NCBI GenBank assembly: GCA_024449915.1
Contig: JAMZAV010003261.1
Span: forward strand, 1-64,000
Direction of reading: 5' to 3'
DNA: 64,000 nucleotides
Source of the DNA: Sweltsa coloradensis
Lineage: Eukaryota > Arthropoda > Insecta > Plecoptera > Chloroperlidae
The notes below the pieces were generated by a model. That model saw nothing but the letters and a program-made list of their open reading frames with translations. It searched no databases and was not told the DNA's origin. Made by a program: the position numbers and the translations under genes. This document shows, in pieces, positions 33,443-44,826 of this stretch (the first letter of the stretch is position 1; every line of letters starts with the position of its first letter).

Positions 33443-36400
33443 ATGATGCGGGGTAGATGCCCTCTTGAACGGACCTCGCAGGAGTGGAAAAATTGGTTGG
33501 AAATTGTTCAGAAAAACGCAAACAAGACCCGTCTTGATTATATTTTATCCAAGATACCTGGTCGTGACGACAGAGCCTACCTTACTGTTCAAATCTATGG
33601 CATTAAGATGAAGGGATTACTGGATTCAGGTGCCAACAGAACGATTTTAGGGAAGCAGGGCTGGGACATATTATCAAAACTTCGACTACCTACAAGTAAG
33701 AGTACCCTAGGAGTTAGTGTTGCCAATGGAAGGACAAGCCCAGTAGATTTCATTGTTGACGTTCCCTTCACGCTTGAAGGACATGTATGCTTACTACCTG
33801 TTCTGGTAGTGTTAGAAGTCACCACCCCGCTGATTCTCGGAATCGATTTTTGGCGCCAAATGAACATTATTCCCGATATCATCTCGAATACCTGGACTTT
33901 TGCCAACAGTGAAACCGTACCATATGGTGCTGAAGCTGAACCGGTTGCTTTTGGGCTACTAACAAAAGATAACGAAGCTGCTCTTAATGCATTCAGGAAA
34001 GAATATGTTGAACCAATCGGAAATTCTCTTGGTTGCACTAATTTAGTAGAACATCGGATTGACACAGGAAGTGCAGTACCTATAAAACAACGTTACTATC
34101 CCGTGTCCCCAATAGTGCTGAAGACAATTCATGAAGAAGTTGACGAGATGCTCCGTTTAGGAGTAATTGAAAAGTCTAGTAGTCCGTGGTCTTCTCCGAT
34201 TTTATTGGTCAAGAAGAAGGATGGTGGGCACCGTTTTTGTCGTTGATTTTAGGAAACTTAACGAAGTGACTGTAAGAGACGCGTATCCTCTTCCATACGT
34301 GAATAGTATCTTGGACAGACTACGAGGAGCCAAATACCTATCCACATTGGATTTAAAAAGTGCTTACTGGCAGGTACCCCTGGAGAAATCTTCTAGAGAA
34401 AAGACAGCTTTTACCATTCCGGGTAAAGTTTGTTCCATTTCTTACGCCTACCTTTTGGTCTACACAATAGCCCTGCGACCTGGCAGCGACTAGTCGACAG
34501 TATAGTAGGAACCGACCTGGAACCCTACGTTTTCATCTATTTGGATGATTTCATTATTATAACACCTACTTTTGAGGAACACTTGCGCGTGCTCAAGGAA
34601 ATCTTGTTGCGTTTGCGGTACGCAGGCCTAACCGTAAATACGGATAAATGCAAATTCTGTCTTGATGAACTTAAGTACCTAGGATATGTGGTTTAATCAA
34701 TCGGGTCTACATGTCGACCCCGAAAAGGTAGAATGCATAGTAAATTATCCTGCTCCTACCAATATAAAGGCTGTGAAACGATTTGTGGGAATGACGTCAT
34801 GGTACCGTCGTTTTATTCCAAACTACGCCATTACGATGTCACCGTTACATGCACTGACAAAGAAGAATGTAACATGGGAGTGGACCTCCGAAGCAGAGGC
34901 TGCCTTTTGTTCTGTCAAAGAATTACTTGTTTCAGCCCCAATCCTCACTTGTCCAGATTTTAATCTGCCATTTATCGTACAGGCTGACGCATCCTCCTAC
35001 GGTATTGGCAGTGTATTATCTCAGCAATTCGAAGAGGGAGAAAAGGTTATTGCCTATTACAGTCGTTCTCTCACTAAAGCAGAAAGAAACTTCACGGTCA
35101 CAGAGAAAGAGTGCCTGGCGGTAATATGGTCTATAGAGAAGATGCGTCCCTATTTAGAAGGAAGTACTTTCACGGTAATAACCGACCACCATTCCCTTTT
35201 ATGGCTACATAACCTACGTGACCCACAGGAAGGTTGGATCGATGGGCCATTCGATTGCAGCAATATGATTTTAAGATAGTTCACCGAAAAGAACCGAACA
35301 TGTTGTGCCAGATGCCCTGTCACGAGCAGTGGCTCCTGCACCAGAGGAAATTGACCTAATCACTGTCTCTGAAAAAAGCCGAGATAAGTGGTACTCTGGG
35401 ATGCTGTATCAAGTAAAGAAAAACCCTCAGAAGTATCCTCCTGGAGAGTAGAGCGATTTCAACTCTACAAACTACTGGACAATCGTCGAGAATGTCACGA
35501 AGAGAGTACGTGGAGAATAGTTTGTTACAAAGGATAAACGAAAAGAGATATTAAAAGAATGCCATGATGCCGCCACTGCAGGCCATCTAGGAAGCTTTAA
35601 GACTTGGAAGCGAGCATCCCAAACGTACTATTGGCCCAAAATGAGACCCGATATCAACAAATACGTACGTAAGTGTCCAACCTGTGCGCAGTATAAGGTT
35701 GAACAGAAAAAACCCGGTGGTCTTATGGGGAAGGAGATTGAGATTGACAAGCCTTGGCAAATGATTTCGACAGATCTGATGGGGCCCTTCCCAAGATCGA
35801 CCAAACAAAATCGCTATCTGTTAGTTGTGTCCGACTATTTTACGAAGTTCTCCTTGATGTTTCCCTTACGTCAAGCAACAGCGAAATCGGTAGTAAAACA
35901 CCTTGAAGAAGACGTAATCCTCATGTATGGAGCACCACAACTAGTCCGATGCGACAACGGAACACAGTCTATTAGTAAGGAGTTTCAAGAACTCCTAAAG
36001 AAGTATGAATCAAGAGCCATCTACAACCCACACTATCACCCGCAAGTAAACCCCACCGAGAGAGTGAATCGAGTGATGAAAACCATGATAGCCAGTTATG
36101 TGAATGCTAACCATCGCCACTGGGATAAACATTTGCACGAGCTAGGTTTTGCTTTAAGATCCGCCAACCATGAAGTGACTGGCTTCACGCCAAATTTCCT
36201 GAATTTTGGCCGAGAAGTACAACTTTCTGGAAGACATTTTGGGGAGGTCGACCCAAGACTAGAACTGACTTTTGGTTCCAGAGATCAGGTAACCAATAAG
36301 TTGAAGACCCTCGGAAGCGTTTACCAAGATGTTACGGCTCGACTGAAGAGAGCCTATGAGACAAATAAAAGGTTTACAACCTACGTCGAAGGCCGGTAGA

Positions 36401-36623
36401 ATTCGCAGAAGGAGAGAAAGTTTGGCGTAAAAATTTTGCTCAATCCGACGCAGCCAACTTTTACACCAGCAAACTTGCCCCAAAATATGTAGGACCCTTC
36501 ACTGTACGTAAGAAGATATCACCGTTGGTGTATGACTTAGAAAATGAGAGAGGAAAGTCCATAGGCCGATGGCACATAAAAGATTTGAAAAATTTTAATG
36601 ACGCTGAAGAAGACTTTGATTAG
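33443..36623 (+). pseudogene. pol of the LTR element (PR-RT-RH-IN), broken
   Basis: Protease active site DSGA at 33623-33634. RT with a catalytic YLDD at 34538-34549. RNase H with QADAS near 34980. Integrase with an HHCC zinc region (35555-35690) and the D, D, E residues at 35773, 35953 and 36058, the last two 35 codons apart as expected. The end of the frame is at 36621-36623. Frame breaks are visible near 34240, 34430, 34690 and 35215, several between 35280 and 35550, and one at 36395. All domains are present and well conserved, so the breaks are few single-base events rather than long decay. A chromodomain was not seen. Confidence 0.9.
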
Positions 36624-36641
36624 ACAGGGTCTAATCATCCG

Positions 36642-36655
36642 AAGGAAGGAGGGAG
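36642..36655 (+). promoter_or_regulatory. Polypurine tract
   Basis: GAAGGAAGGAGGGAG directly before the 3' LTR, in the position where plus-strand DNA synthesis is primed. Confidence 0.85.
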
Positions 36656-37977
36656 TGTAACAGTCCATGAATCACTTTTCATCACAATCAACAGCAATTA
36701 CCAGCCCACGCGCGCAAGCCACAGATGCACACCTACCCAGACCAGTCTACCTTATCTCTCTCTCTCTCTCTCTTCTCATCCTCGCCCATGAACCATCTCA
36801 TATCAACTTCTCTGACCTTTGAACATGTAACTTGACTGTATTCTGTGTGTATTCTGTACTGTTTATTTTCATAGTCATACCATAATAATACTGTTATCTA
36901 TATTCTAAAGTACCTAGTGAAGTCATCATTGCGGTTTTGCTGGTAAAGGGAGGACACTGTGAATGTATGCGAGTCACTGTTGGTCAGGCTGTTGTCTAGG
37001 GTGGATCTCCGTGTCGACTGCTGTATGCAGGATAGGCCATGTTATTTGATTTTTAAACATTGTTAGTGGTTGAGCCTCTATCTGTGAGACCTGAAACTTT
37101 TTGGGGAAGTGTGGAACTGTGTCGCGCGTGCGAATCCATACCCCTCGACTAGAACGTTTGGACGTTGGAGTCTTTAATTAGTTTCGCAACCAAGTGGGAC
37201 CTTGTGGAGACCCTGGACGATATGACAGTGCACCGTGTACCCATCGCTCCCGCGACCTCTTCCAGCCGGATCGAGATTGGTACCTTGGGCAACCGACTCT
37301 GTGAGGACTTCTGGTAACGTGTTTAATATTTACCGGACGAACTGTAAGTAACTCACTGTACAAACTTTCGTGAAGAACTTTACCCTCGCGTAGGCCGGCA
37401 AGTGAGCCCGATCTGTTGTGTACAAGAACTACTGAAGTTGTACGTGGTTATCCACGGCCCCGGCTTGAGAGTGCCGAATAACTTTGTGGAGTAATTTACC
37501 TGAACTGTGTTTGAGGGGCGTCTAATAAGTTTAAACTTAACCTAACTGTATATTATTGTTATGTAATTAGGCTAACTTGGTACGTTGGTTTTCATATAGC
37601 CAAGCGTGATTATGCTACTTGTTTGGGCAGGCAGATGAGACCTTGTGAATCTTTTGATGTTTGAACTTGGAGATCTGTTTGTTCACGAGTTCTAACCTAT
37701 TGTTATATATTTCTGGTTATTAATTGGTGGTATGCTTTATTATATTAAATTTCTATGTATTTCACAAGCACATCTTGCTGGGTTGCCCCTCTGTTATCTT
37801 ACTTCCGACCCCAGGCTTATATTTCTTTGTTTGATAACGCCTGCAGACGGGGACGAGTGACAAAACAAAGTGGCGCCCTATCTAATTATTAAGAGCAGTA
37901 TTGACGATTGTAACCCCAACTCCCCACGCCCCACTCTACCACCCCATATACCTGAGCACCGGCATAAATGCGTCGCA
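36656..37977 (+). repeat. 3' LTR
   Basis: 1322 bp, near-identical to the 5' LTR. It is shorter mainly by one-base losses and a 5-base difference near 37381 (AACTTTACCC against AACTTGTTCATACCC). Confidence 0.95.
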
Positions 37978-38280
37978 GGTTTTTAGAGTGCGTTTGGTGC
38001 GTTTCAAAAAAAGTTGTGGGCTGAATGCAATACCAAAATAATGTAGTTTTTGTGTGTTGTTGTTGTGTTGTGGACGCTAAAAGTTCCTAAATATCTGCTA
38101 GATTTCATCTTCAAACCGCTTGATTCACAAAACAGTCATTTTAGCAACGAAACAAATTTTTCCAAACAGGGTGAAATACTGTTTTTTTTTTACTGGGTTT
38201 TCTTTAACGGACCCTCTAAACGACCTGGGCCCGCCCGCAGTTGAGGGCCCTGCGGGCGCCTATTAACGCCACTGATCATT
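37978..38280. repeat. DNA element flanking the LTR insertion
   Basis: This is the right half of the repeat seen whole near 16655-16800. It ends with GGGCGCCTATTAACGCCACTG, the reverse of a CAGTGGCG-type terminus. The left half is at 30498-30582 (G- and C-runs). A CACTG-type non-autonomous DNA transposon is inferred. Confidence 0.5.
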
Positions 38281-39130
38281 GGTTTAAATTGTGACATGTC
38301 ATGAGGAAATTGAAATCAAATTTAATTACACACATTCCATTAATTAATATTGCATATTAGTTTAATTAATCCAAAATGAACTTATTCATTTAAATACATT
38401 TTAAAAAAATCATTACATAAACTAATTTATTTTAATAATTCTCCATTCTGAGATTACTGCATCACGACAGTTTGAAACCCACGGCCTCGTGGTTCAGAAC
38501 AAAACTTTTTCTCACATCTCAATTAAAATAGTTCAACTTGTGTAAGAATCTTGAAAACTTCCGTCAACAAGGCGATGAAGAAACATTGTTAAAATATTAT
38601 GCACTGTCAATTGTTTTCTTTTGTTCTTGGACGAGAAAGACGTGTTTGGTCTTCTGAATTATACTTTTTGCAGAAGATAGTGACAAATACTGACTAGTTA
38701 TTGATGTCTCAATAATTACAGTGTCTTTTGATATCTTACATCAAGAATGAAGCAAACTGAGGTTCTAAATTACTCACTTGGTTCGAAGATTAACTCGGTC
38801 CAAAGAGTTGGCTTGAAGGCATTGACATTTTAGTATGTCGCCATTCTGTTACCTTCGCCTGGTCCCAACATAATCTTGCCCAAATCATGGTTCTGATAAT
38901 TATAATATACGATACAAGTGGAAAATTTCATCTCGAAAATATCAGCTATCATGTAGGGGATTATTTAACTTCCCAAAGCGAGCTCTCGCCGTCGACGTGA
39001 GGAACTTCGACCATCAATCCCCCACCCGTGGCTGGTTTTGACCAGCATGGGATTGTCCTCCCATATCCCCTACGCTAGAGTGGCGCATTATGACCTAACA
39101 GAAGATCCGCACTTTATCAAAATAAACCAA
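38281..39130 (+). repeat. Long upstream module followed by SINE-A
   Basis: 38455-38864 is the fullest copy of the module also at 5758 and 7740. It leads into a diverged SINE-A (38865-39130) with the hairpin region GTGGCTGGTTTTGACCAGCA. Confidence 0.6.
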
Positions 39131-40138
39131 ACTTAACCAAATTTTTCTCACAAAAAATATCATTTACTTTCCCATTGTCGTACCTTAGAATACATTTTGA
39201 AACAAATGGACAACTAATTCATAGTTTTAACAAAAAATATCACTCGCCGCACAATATGGCCTAGTTCCTGTTGTCGTCATCGTGAAACGCAGTCTATATC
39301 ACGTTCTCCCCTAAAAGAAACACTTTGAAATTAAAAGTAACTTTTGCCTAAAAAGGAACTGAACAAAGTTCCCGTTCCTTTAAAAATAAAGGAACTGGGA
39401 CATCCAATTTTTTTATTTTTGTATATATTTATTTAACGCTCATCCTTTCTAGTTAAAAAACTGGTTTACAAAGGAGGACAAGTCACGTTCCTTTGAAATC
39501 ACTAATTGAAATAATTAATAAATTTGAAAGTAATTAATTGTTACTTTTATGATGTCAAGTGATAAATTTTAAAAAAAGACGCAGATGTTTCCTAGTCATC
39601 CGTCAGCTTTCACCACTCGTAATCCGGCAAGGAGGTATGAACCATTTTCTAAAACAGTTCAAGTCTAAAGATATTTTTGATACTAGTTAACGATATCGGA
39701 ATCTTGTATTTGGCGGTGTTACGACGGCGAAAGGAAATTATTACGAAAAGTTTAATTTGTTCTAAACTCCCACGAAATAGTAGGTTTTCTCGTAACAAGT
39801 TCCCAAAGAAAAGGAACTCGTTCCTAATTAAGTTCCTGAAAAGAAACGCGTTCCTTTATAAGACTGCTGGTAAGTCTTGTGGTTCGAGGTTCTGCTCCAA
39901 CGAAGAAGGTTTAGGGTTTGATTCCCGCAGTAGGTAGAAGTTTTTAACTTAAACTGGGCGTAAGTCCATCAGTTCCTAGCTCAGGATTGTGTAAACGATA
40001 GCAGGGTTTCATGGGTTGGACTGTTTCGTCTAATTTACTTAAGGTTGAGAACTTAGCTTATACTTTAGCCTATGACTCAAGGAATAAAACATGAAAAAAA
40101 GGTCCTCCCCTGATAGAGGCAGAATATATTATACTTTG
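39131..40138. other. No gene recognised; GGAAC-rich and retroposon tail
   Basis: Clusters of GGAAC/GTTCC at 39353-39402 and 39790-39856 could form a foldback. 39410-39483 is another copy of the (TTTA)n retroposon tail. The open frame at 39677-39937 has no known domain. A tRNA-like GGTTTGATTCCC lies near 39914. Confidence 0.4.
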
Positions 40139-40139
40139 A

Positions 40140-40395
40140 ATAATTTGTCGTGGAAAACCTGCCTGGGTGCAATGCAAGCCTCTGCAGGTGTCTAACTAGG
40201 TATATTGGAGTTTGGACAGTTTGTGAAGGGATGTCCTAAAGTTGTTTCAGAGGACTCAGTCCCTTGCATTCGCATTAACAACTAAGGAAAGCTTTGCAAA
40301 ACAAATGTTTGACAGGATTACCGGTCTCGACGGGATGTGAACCCGAAACCTTCCGAGACAAGAGTCACGCGTGTACACTTGAATGTCACAGAATG
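40140..40395 (-). mobile_element. tRNA-derived SINE-B, copy 2
   Basis: The head on minus contains GGGTTCACATCCCGTCGAGA near 40325-40345. The body matches 6862-7020. Confidence 0.6.
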
Positions 40396-40399
40396 TCTA

Positions 40400-40637
40400 C
40401 TAACGCACGCGATTTGATCTTTCCATAACGGCGACAAACTTTCTCAATTTATCATTCAAAGTAATTTATTTATCAAAAATATAATTCACATTATACACAT
40501 TTACTTTATTTCCATTAAAAAAAATAACAATTTGTGTTGGAATTAACTATCGTCACAATAATTTATTTGTTATTTTTATATAATTATACACTTACAATCA
40601 AACAATCATCAAACACACCAATAACTCATTTCATTAA
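40400..40637 (+). mobile_element. LINE-I 3' end, left part
   Basis: Starts in the coding end (GCACGCGATTTGATC) and runs through the UTR to CATTTCATTAA, where a MITE is inserted. It continues at 41283. Confidence 0.8.
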
Positions 40638-41278
40638 AGGGGCTAAAAACTACAAAAATTATTTTTTACCACGTGATCTATAGCACAATACAACACTTAA
40701 ATGACCATTTAGAAAATGGTATCTTGTAACTGTGATTTAACACGATTTTTTTTAATTTTTTTGATCCAGAAATTGGCGAAAATTGGTGATTTGGAAAATT
40801 TCCTAAATCGGCTTTAACCTGCTTCTTTTTTGTTCCACATAGATACTAGAGCATAGTACCAATCTAAAATGCCCCTTTATAACATCGTGTCTTGAAACTG
40901 TGCCCAAAACCCTCAAACACGCAAAAATATGCATTCCAAAATCACACCCCATCTTGGTAATCAGCATATTTTGACAAAACTACTTGCCCAAATTACAAAA
41001 CAAAATTAAGAGAATTTACAGAAAAGACTGTCGAGTACGTCAAAAATGGCTAATATTTTTTTGGATCAAAATCATCCAAGGTTACGGGGCATAAAGATCG
41101 TCCCCATGTTATTTCTTATGGGAGATTTTTGCCGATGGGACCTAGCTCGAAAAATGTCATGTTTGACAATTTTTTGGGAGGTCATGGTGGCCCCGATAAT
41201 TTTTCTGTTGATTGCTTAATTCATTACTAGTTAGCCTGAATGAAATATATTTTTTGAGTTTAGCGGTTAAATGCCCCT
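40638..41278. mobile_element. TTAA-flanked MITE in a LINE-I 3'UTR
   Basis: 641 bp between TTAA at 40634-40637 and 41279-41282. Short inverted ends AGGGGC and GCCCCT. Other LINE-I copies (for example 46670-46690) read CATTAACTTTC across the site. The TTAA target suggests piggyBac-type mobilisation. A third GCCCCTTTATAA occurs inside at 40870. No coding. Confidence 0.8.
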
Positions 41279-41282
41279 TTAA

Positions 41283-41345
41283 CTATCAATATTCCAGGCG
41301 GCGCAATATAACAGGTTGAAGCGCCCTAGTTTCTCACGTCGTTTT
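41283..41345 (+). mobile_element. LINE-I 3' end, right part
   Basis: CCAGGCGGCGCAATATAAC, GGTTGAAGCGCCC, CTCACGTCG. This completes the copy interrupted at 40638. Confidence 0.8.
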
Positions 41346-41541
41346 GTTGTCCCCATGATGAATATAATAATATTATTGATTCAATACATGATTCTCTACA
41401 AAACAGATCGGGGAGCTCCCCCCTCCCCCCCGCCACCAACCGCAAATGCTGGCCTAGGGCCCACAGCCCCGGAAGATGAGTTTTAAGCACGTGTTTTTTA
41501 ACATTTTTTAGTGACGACTGGTGATAATTGTTGTGATTACA

Positions 41542-41824
41542 CTAGGGAAACGCCAAAGTCGTTGTTAAACGAGTGAGTGAGCCATGTGTTGAGTACCCGG
41601 TTACATTACTTTTCTTTCCCCTACCTTAGGCCTACCTAGCCTATCATAGGCTAGAGAGGCGCATTATGACCTTACAGTTGACGCGCCCGTCCCCGTTTAC
41701 CAACTAAACTTTAAAAAACTATTATTTATACGAATATAATTATCAAACTTAAATGTAAATGTTTCCGGGTACTCACCACATGACTCGCTCACTCGTCTAA
41801 CTACGACTTTGGCGTTTCCCTAGT
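41542..41824. mobile_element. Foldback element with 60-bp inverted arms
   Basis: Arm 41542-41601 (ACTAGGGAAACGCCAAAGTC) is the inverted, roughly 90% identical partner of 41765-41824. The 163-bp centre contains a SINE-A tail (41627-41700). No transposase. Confidence 0.75.
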
Positions 41825-42639
41825 CTAGTTCGCTAAGGTGCCCTTGTAGCCAAAATGTGAAAGAAGTGGGTTCAATCCCCTGGTCGCGAAAGATTTTGTA
41901 ATTTCAAGATTGTATTTTTAAAATAATTAAACATGTTTTGAAATGCTTATAACGCAGTGTAGTCCATCATCTATGGCAATAGGGCCTACTATGGTTAACA
42001 TAACCAGTACGAAATACGTGAAAATATTGCAAGGTTTACCCAATCTACGAGCGGAATTTGGGGGTACCTTGACGTGCAACATTCTACAGACCTTGCATGG
42101 GCACGGCATTTCACGGCCAGGCAAATAAAAAACAAAAAATATATTTTCAAAATCTAAAACATTGTCGTTAAAATAATTTCTAAACATTGGAAGTCTATTT
42201 TTCAGTTTATAATTTCTTGTAGTTTTAAATCGCTATGAATCTTGCTGATTTTGTAAGCAGTTCTCAATAAACTCGTACCGGATGTCTGTTTAAAATTTCA
42301 GCGCAATCTGTTCAGCGATTCGGCTGATTTTCAACGTACACACACACACACTCACATTCACACGCACGCAGAAAAACGATTGACCGCCATTTAAGTTGAA
42401 TGGAGATCACTCCGTTCGCTACGCTCACTCGTTCAAAAATTATATTAGGTTATGTTCTTTGACTTGACATTGGATTTGTTTATTTGTACCAACTGTAAAT
42501 GCAGGTGTATGTGTGAAACTTGCAGGTGTAATTGTAGCCCAACAGCGTAAACGCTGCGTATAGGTAACGTTTATACTGCATGATGAATATATATTTCTTT
42601 TTAACTATATACGCCATGAATATACTCGCGTATACCCTC
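41825..42639. other. No gene; tRNA-like and CA-repeat pieces
   Basis: A B-box-like GTGGGTTCAATCCCC lies at 41866-41880. 42285-42380 resembles a LINE 3' end (CAGCGCAATCTGTTCAGCG) with a CA microsatellite. The open frames at 41927-42187 have no known domain. Confidence 0.4.
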
Positions 42640-42880
42640 ATGACTCCGTCTGGGCTTAGGGTAGAATAGGTCAGAGCATGACTCTGCTAATCTTACAAGG
42701 CGAGGAGAGAGAAAAAGTCCACCTCGCAGTGATCAGCTAGTATGAGCGAGCTCTGGCAATCTTCGTCGGGGACACATCCCCTGTCCTTTGACGAGCTCCC
42801 CGATGACGACTGCATCGTGATCACCCTATTTACCTCCTCTGCTCGTGACTGCAGGTTCTGACCAGCACGAGGCCTTAATT
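42640..42880 (+). mobile_element. SINE-A, 3' part missing
   Basis: Head with GTCAGAGCATGACTCTGC, shortened body, and a damaged hairpin (GCAGGTTCTGACCAGC). Confidence 0.7.
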
Positions 42881-43064
42881 TATTAGTTCCGTAGTACTTA
42901 TAGCACGTGTTTGTGTGGTCCACCTTTCAGTGTTTATAATGAATTAATCTCTGCCATTCAGTTGATACAACTATATTGTTTGATTCCTGAAATATTTTTA
43001 CCCTCCACTATCTGGTTCTGACCAGCACGTACATCATGTGTTAATTGTTGTATTTATGTTATAA

Positions 43065-43210
43065 GTAGAACGCACCAAATATTTTGATGTCCATAGTGCA
43101 AAAATTTTAACTTCTCAATCACATGAAGAACTTCTAACAAATTATGAAAACGACGACAAAGTTTTAAAATTTATTATTTAAAGCATAATTTTTAACTTAG
43201 TTTTATTCAC
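43065..43210 (+). pseudogene. LINE-I C-terminal end, left part
   Basis: Coding end (SQSHEELLTNYEN, then DDKVLKFII) and the start of the UTR, interrupted by a Penelope-like element. The UTR resumes at 45087. Confidence 0.7.
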
Positions 43211-43218
43211 ATTTATCG

Positions 43219-44688
43219 GTGATTATCATCATCACGGCATCTTTTCGAACTCATCTCACCCCTCACCATAGCAAACCACCACACCTTTACGGTTTACCAA
43301 AAATCCATAAGCCAAGTATACCGCTGAGACCTATAGTCAGTTCTAGGGAGTCGCCGACGTCCTACTTGTCTAAGTTTCTCTTAAACATAATTACGCCCAT
43401 CGGGTTCTTATCTCCTACCACGTTGAATAACACTGTAGATTTTATTGAGTCGATCAGAGAGCTTGACCTACAACCTGACAATGTGCTTGTTACTGTTTTG
43501 ATGTCACGAACATGTTTCCTAACATTCCTGTTGAGGAAGCTTTAAAGTGTGTTAAAAAACGTCTTCTAGCGGACCCAAATCTCAGACTCAAAACAGCTTT
43601 AAACGTGGAAAACATAATGGAGATGTTGACAGTGTGTTTGGACTGTAGTTATTTTCGGTTTGGCGATAGTTTTTACCTACAAACAGAAGGTTTAGCAATG
43701 GGGTCTTGTCTTTCGCCAATTTTGGCCAACATTTTTATGGAGGAATTGGAAAGCAAGGCCTTGGTTTCGGCGCCAGTGCCGCCTATCCTGTGGCTGAGGT
43801 ATGTGGATGATGTATTTGCTGTTTTATACCGAGGTGGTCAACAGGCTGATGAATTGCTGCACCATCTTAATTCGCAGATGCCTTCCATTGTTTTCACGAC
43901 AGAGGTGGAGAAGGATGCGTCTCTTCCGTTTTTGGATGTTAGGGTAATTAGATTGGCGACGGGGAAAGTGGCAACTACTGTCTACACTAAGCCTACTCAT
44001 ACCAATCAGTATTTAAACTATTTATCGAACCATCCGCCGAGTGTGAAGAGGGGAGTTGTTAAATGTCTTTCAACCAGAGCGTCAGTTGTTTGCTCTGACC
44101 AATCTAGCCTCGATGAGGAAAATGCGCGTCTTTTTCTCGGCTTTTGAGTTAAACAACTACCCCCCGACTTTTTTAAAGTCTTCGCTTGAAAAGTCAAATA
44201 GTATTAAACAAACTGAGAACGTGGCAGCAACGATAACCATTGACTATATACCTGGGATATCAGAACAGTTTCGACGCCTCACAAGGATGTTTAATATTCG
44301 TACTAACTTTAAATCACGTGACACACTACGAAGTCAGCTATCTAGAGTCAAACCGGTAGATAACATTCAGGCGTCCAAAAATGCGGTGTATGTGATCCCG
44401 TGTGAGTGTGAGGCGGTGTATGTGATCCCGTGTGAGTGTGAGGCGGTGTATGTGGTCCCGTGTGAGTGTGAGGCGGTGTATGTGATCCCGTGTGAGTGTG
44501 AGGCGGTGTATGTGATCCCGTGTGAGTGTGAGGCGGTGTATGTGGGAGAGACCATGAGAACAACGGGGGTGCGGATAAACGAACATAGAAACATAGTGTC
44601 AGGTAAAACTAGGGGAGCAAGCAAACTTCGGGACCATTTATTTGAGTGTAAAACAAGCGTTAATTGGCAAGACATTAAATTGTGTTAA
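43219..44688 (+). pseudogene. Penelope-like RT and GIY-YIG endonuclease, frameshifted
   Basis: RT motifs: YGLPKIHKP followed by LRPIVSS; FDVTNMFPNIP (after a one-base shift near 43498); GLAMGSCLSPILANIF; and the catalytic YVDD at 43800-43811. A second shift near 44130 moves to the frame ending at 44686-44688. That frame holds the linker and a GIY-YIG domain: AVYVIPCECE repeated five times (44383-44532), then AVYVGET, an Arg in MRTTGVRINEH, and LRDHLFEC. In other Penelope elements the corresponding segment occurs once. The element would prime and copy its own RNA at nicks; this copy needs two frame corrections. The N-terminus is missing. Confidence 0.9.
44383..44544 (+). repeat. Five 30-bp tandem units in the GIY-YIG motif
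   Basis: Units at 44383, 44413, 44443, 44473 and 44503, plus a 12-bp partial unit at 44533. All five are identical except one base in unit 3 (Val for Ile). The array stays in frame. The partial unit GCGGTGTATGTG is a 12-bp direct repeat shared by the two ends of one unit and could have seeded slippage. Confidence 0.95.
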
Positions 44689-44826
44689 AAGAGGAAAATA
44701 CGACGAAAAGGAAGCTAAAGGAGGCTGCAGTAATGACCTTTTTCCCAAGCTTAATAAGCCAACCAAGTTTGGACTTTCCCGCCATGTGGGGACCGGTGGT
44801 TCGCGGGGAAGTAGAGAGGGCGTGGA

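Larger units (their letters stand above)
30583..37977 (+). mobile_element. Ty3/Gypsy LTR retrotransposon, complete but frame-broken
   Basis: A 7.4-kb element with two LTRs starting TGTAACAG and ending GTCGCA. It is flanked by GGTT on both sides (30579-30582 and 37978-37981), a 4-5 bp duplication. The order protease, RT, RNase H, integrase is that of Ty3/Gypsy. The gag start, the zinc-binding pattern and the possible primer site resemble the CsRn1 lineage known from insects and flatworms. Related flanks at 16716-16760 show the unoccupied site. Few LTR substitutions suggest a recent insertion. Confidence 0.93.

Noticed and set aside
44338..44675. Three minus-strand open frames with His-Thr or Ser-His repeats
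   Set aside because: They are antisense readings of the 30-bp repeat in the Penelope-like GIY-YIG domain.
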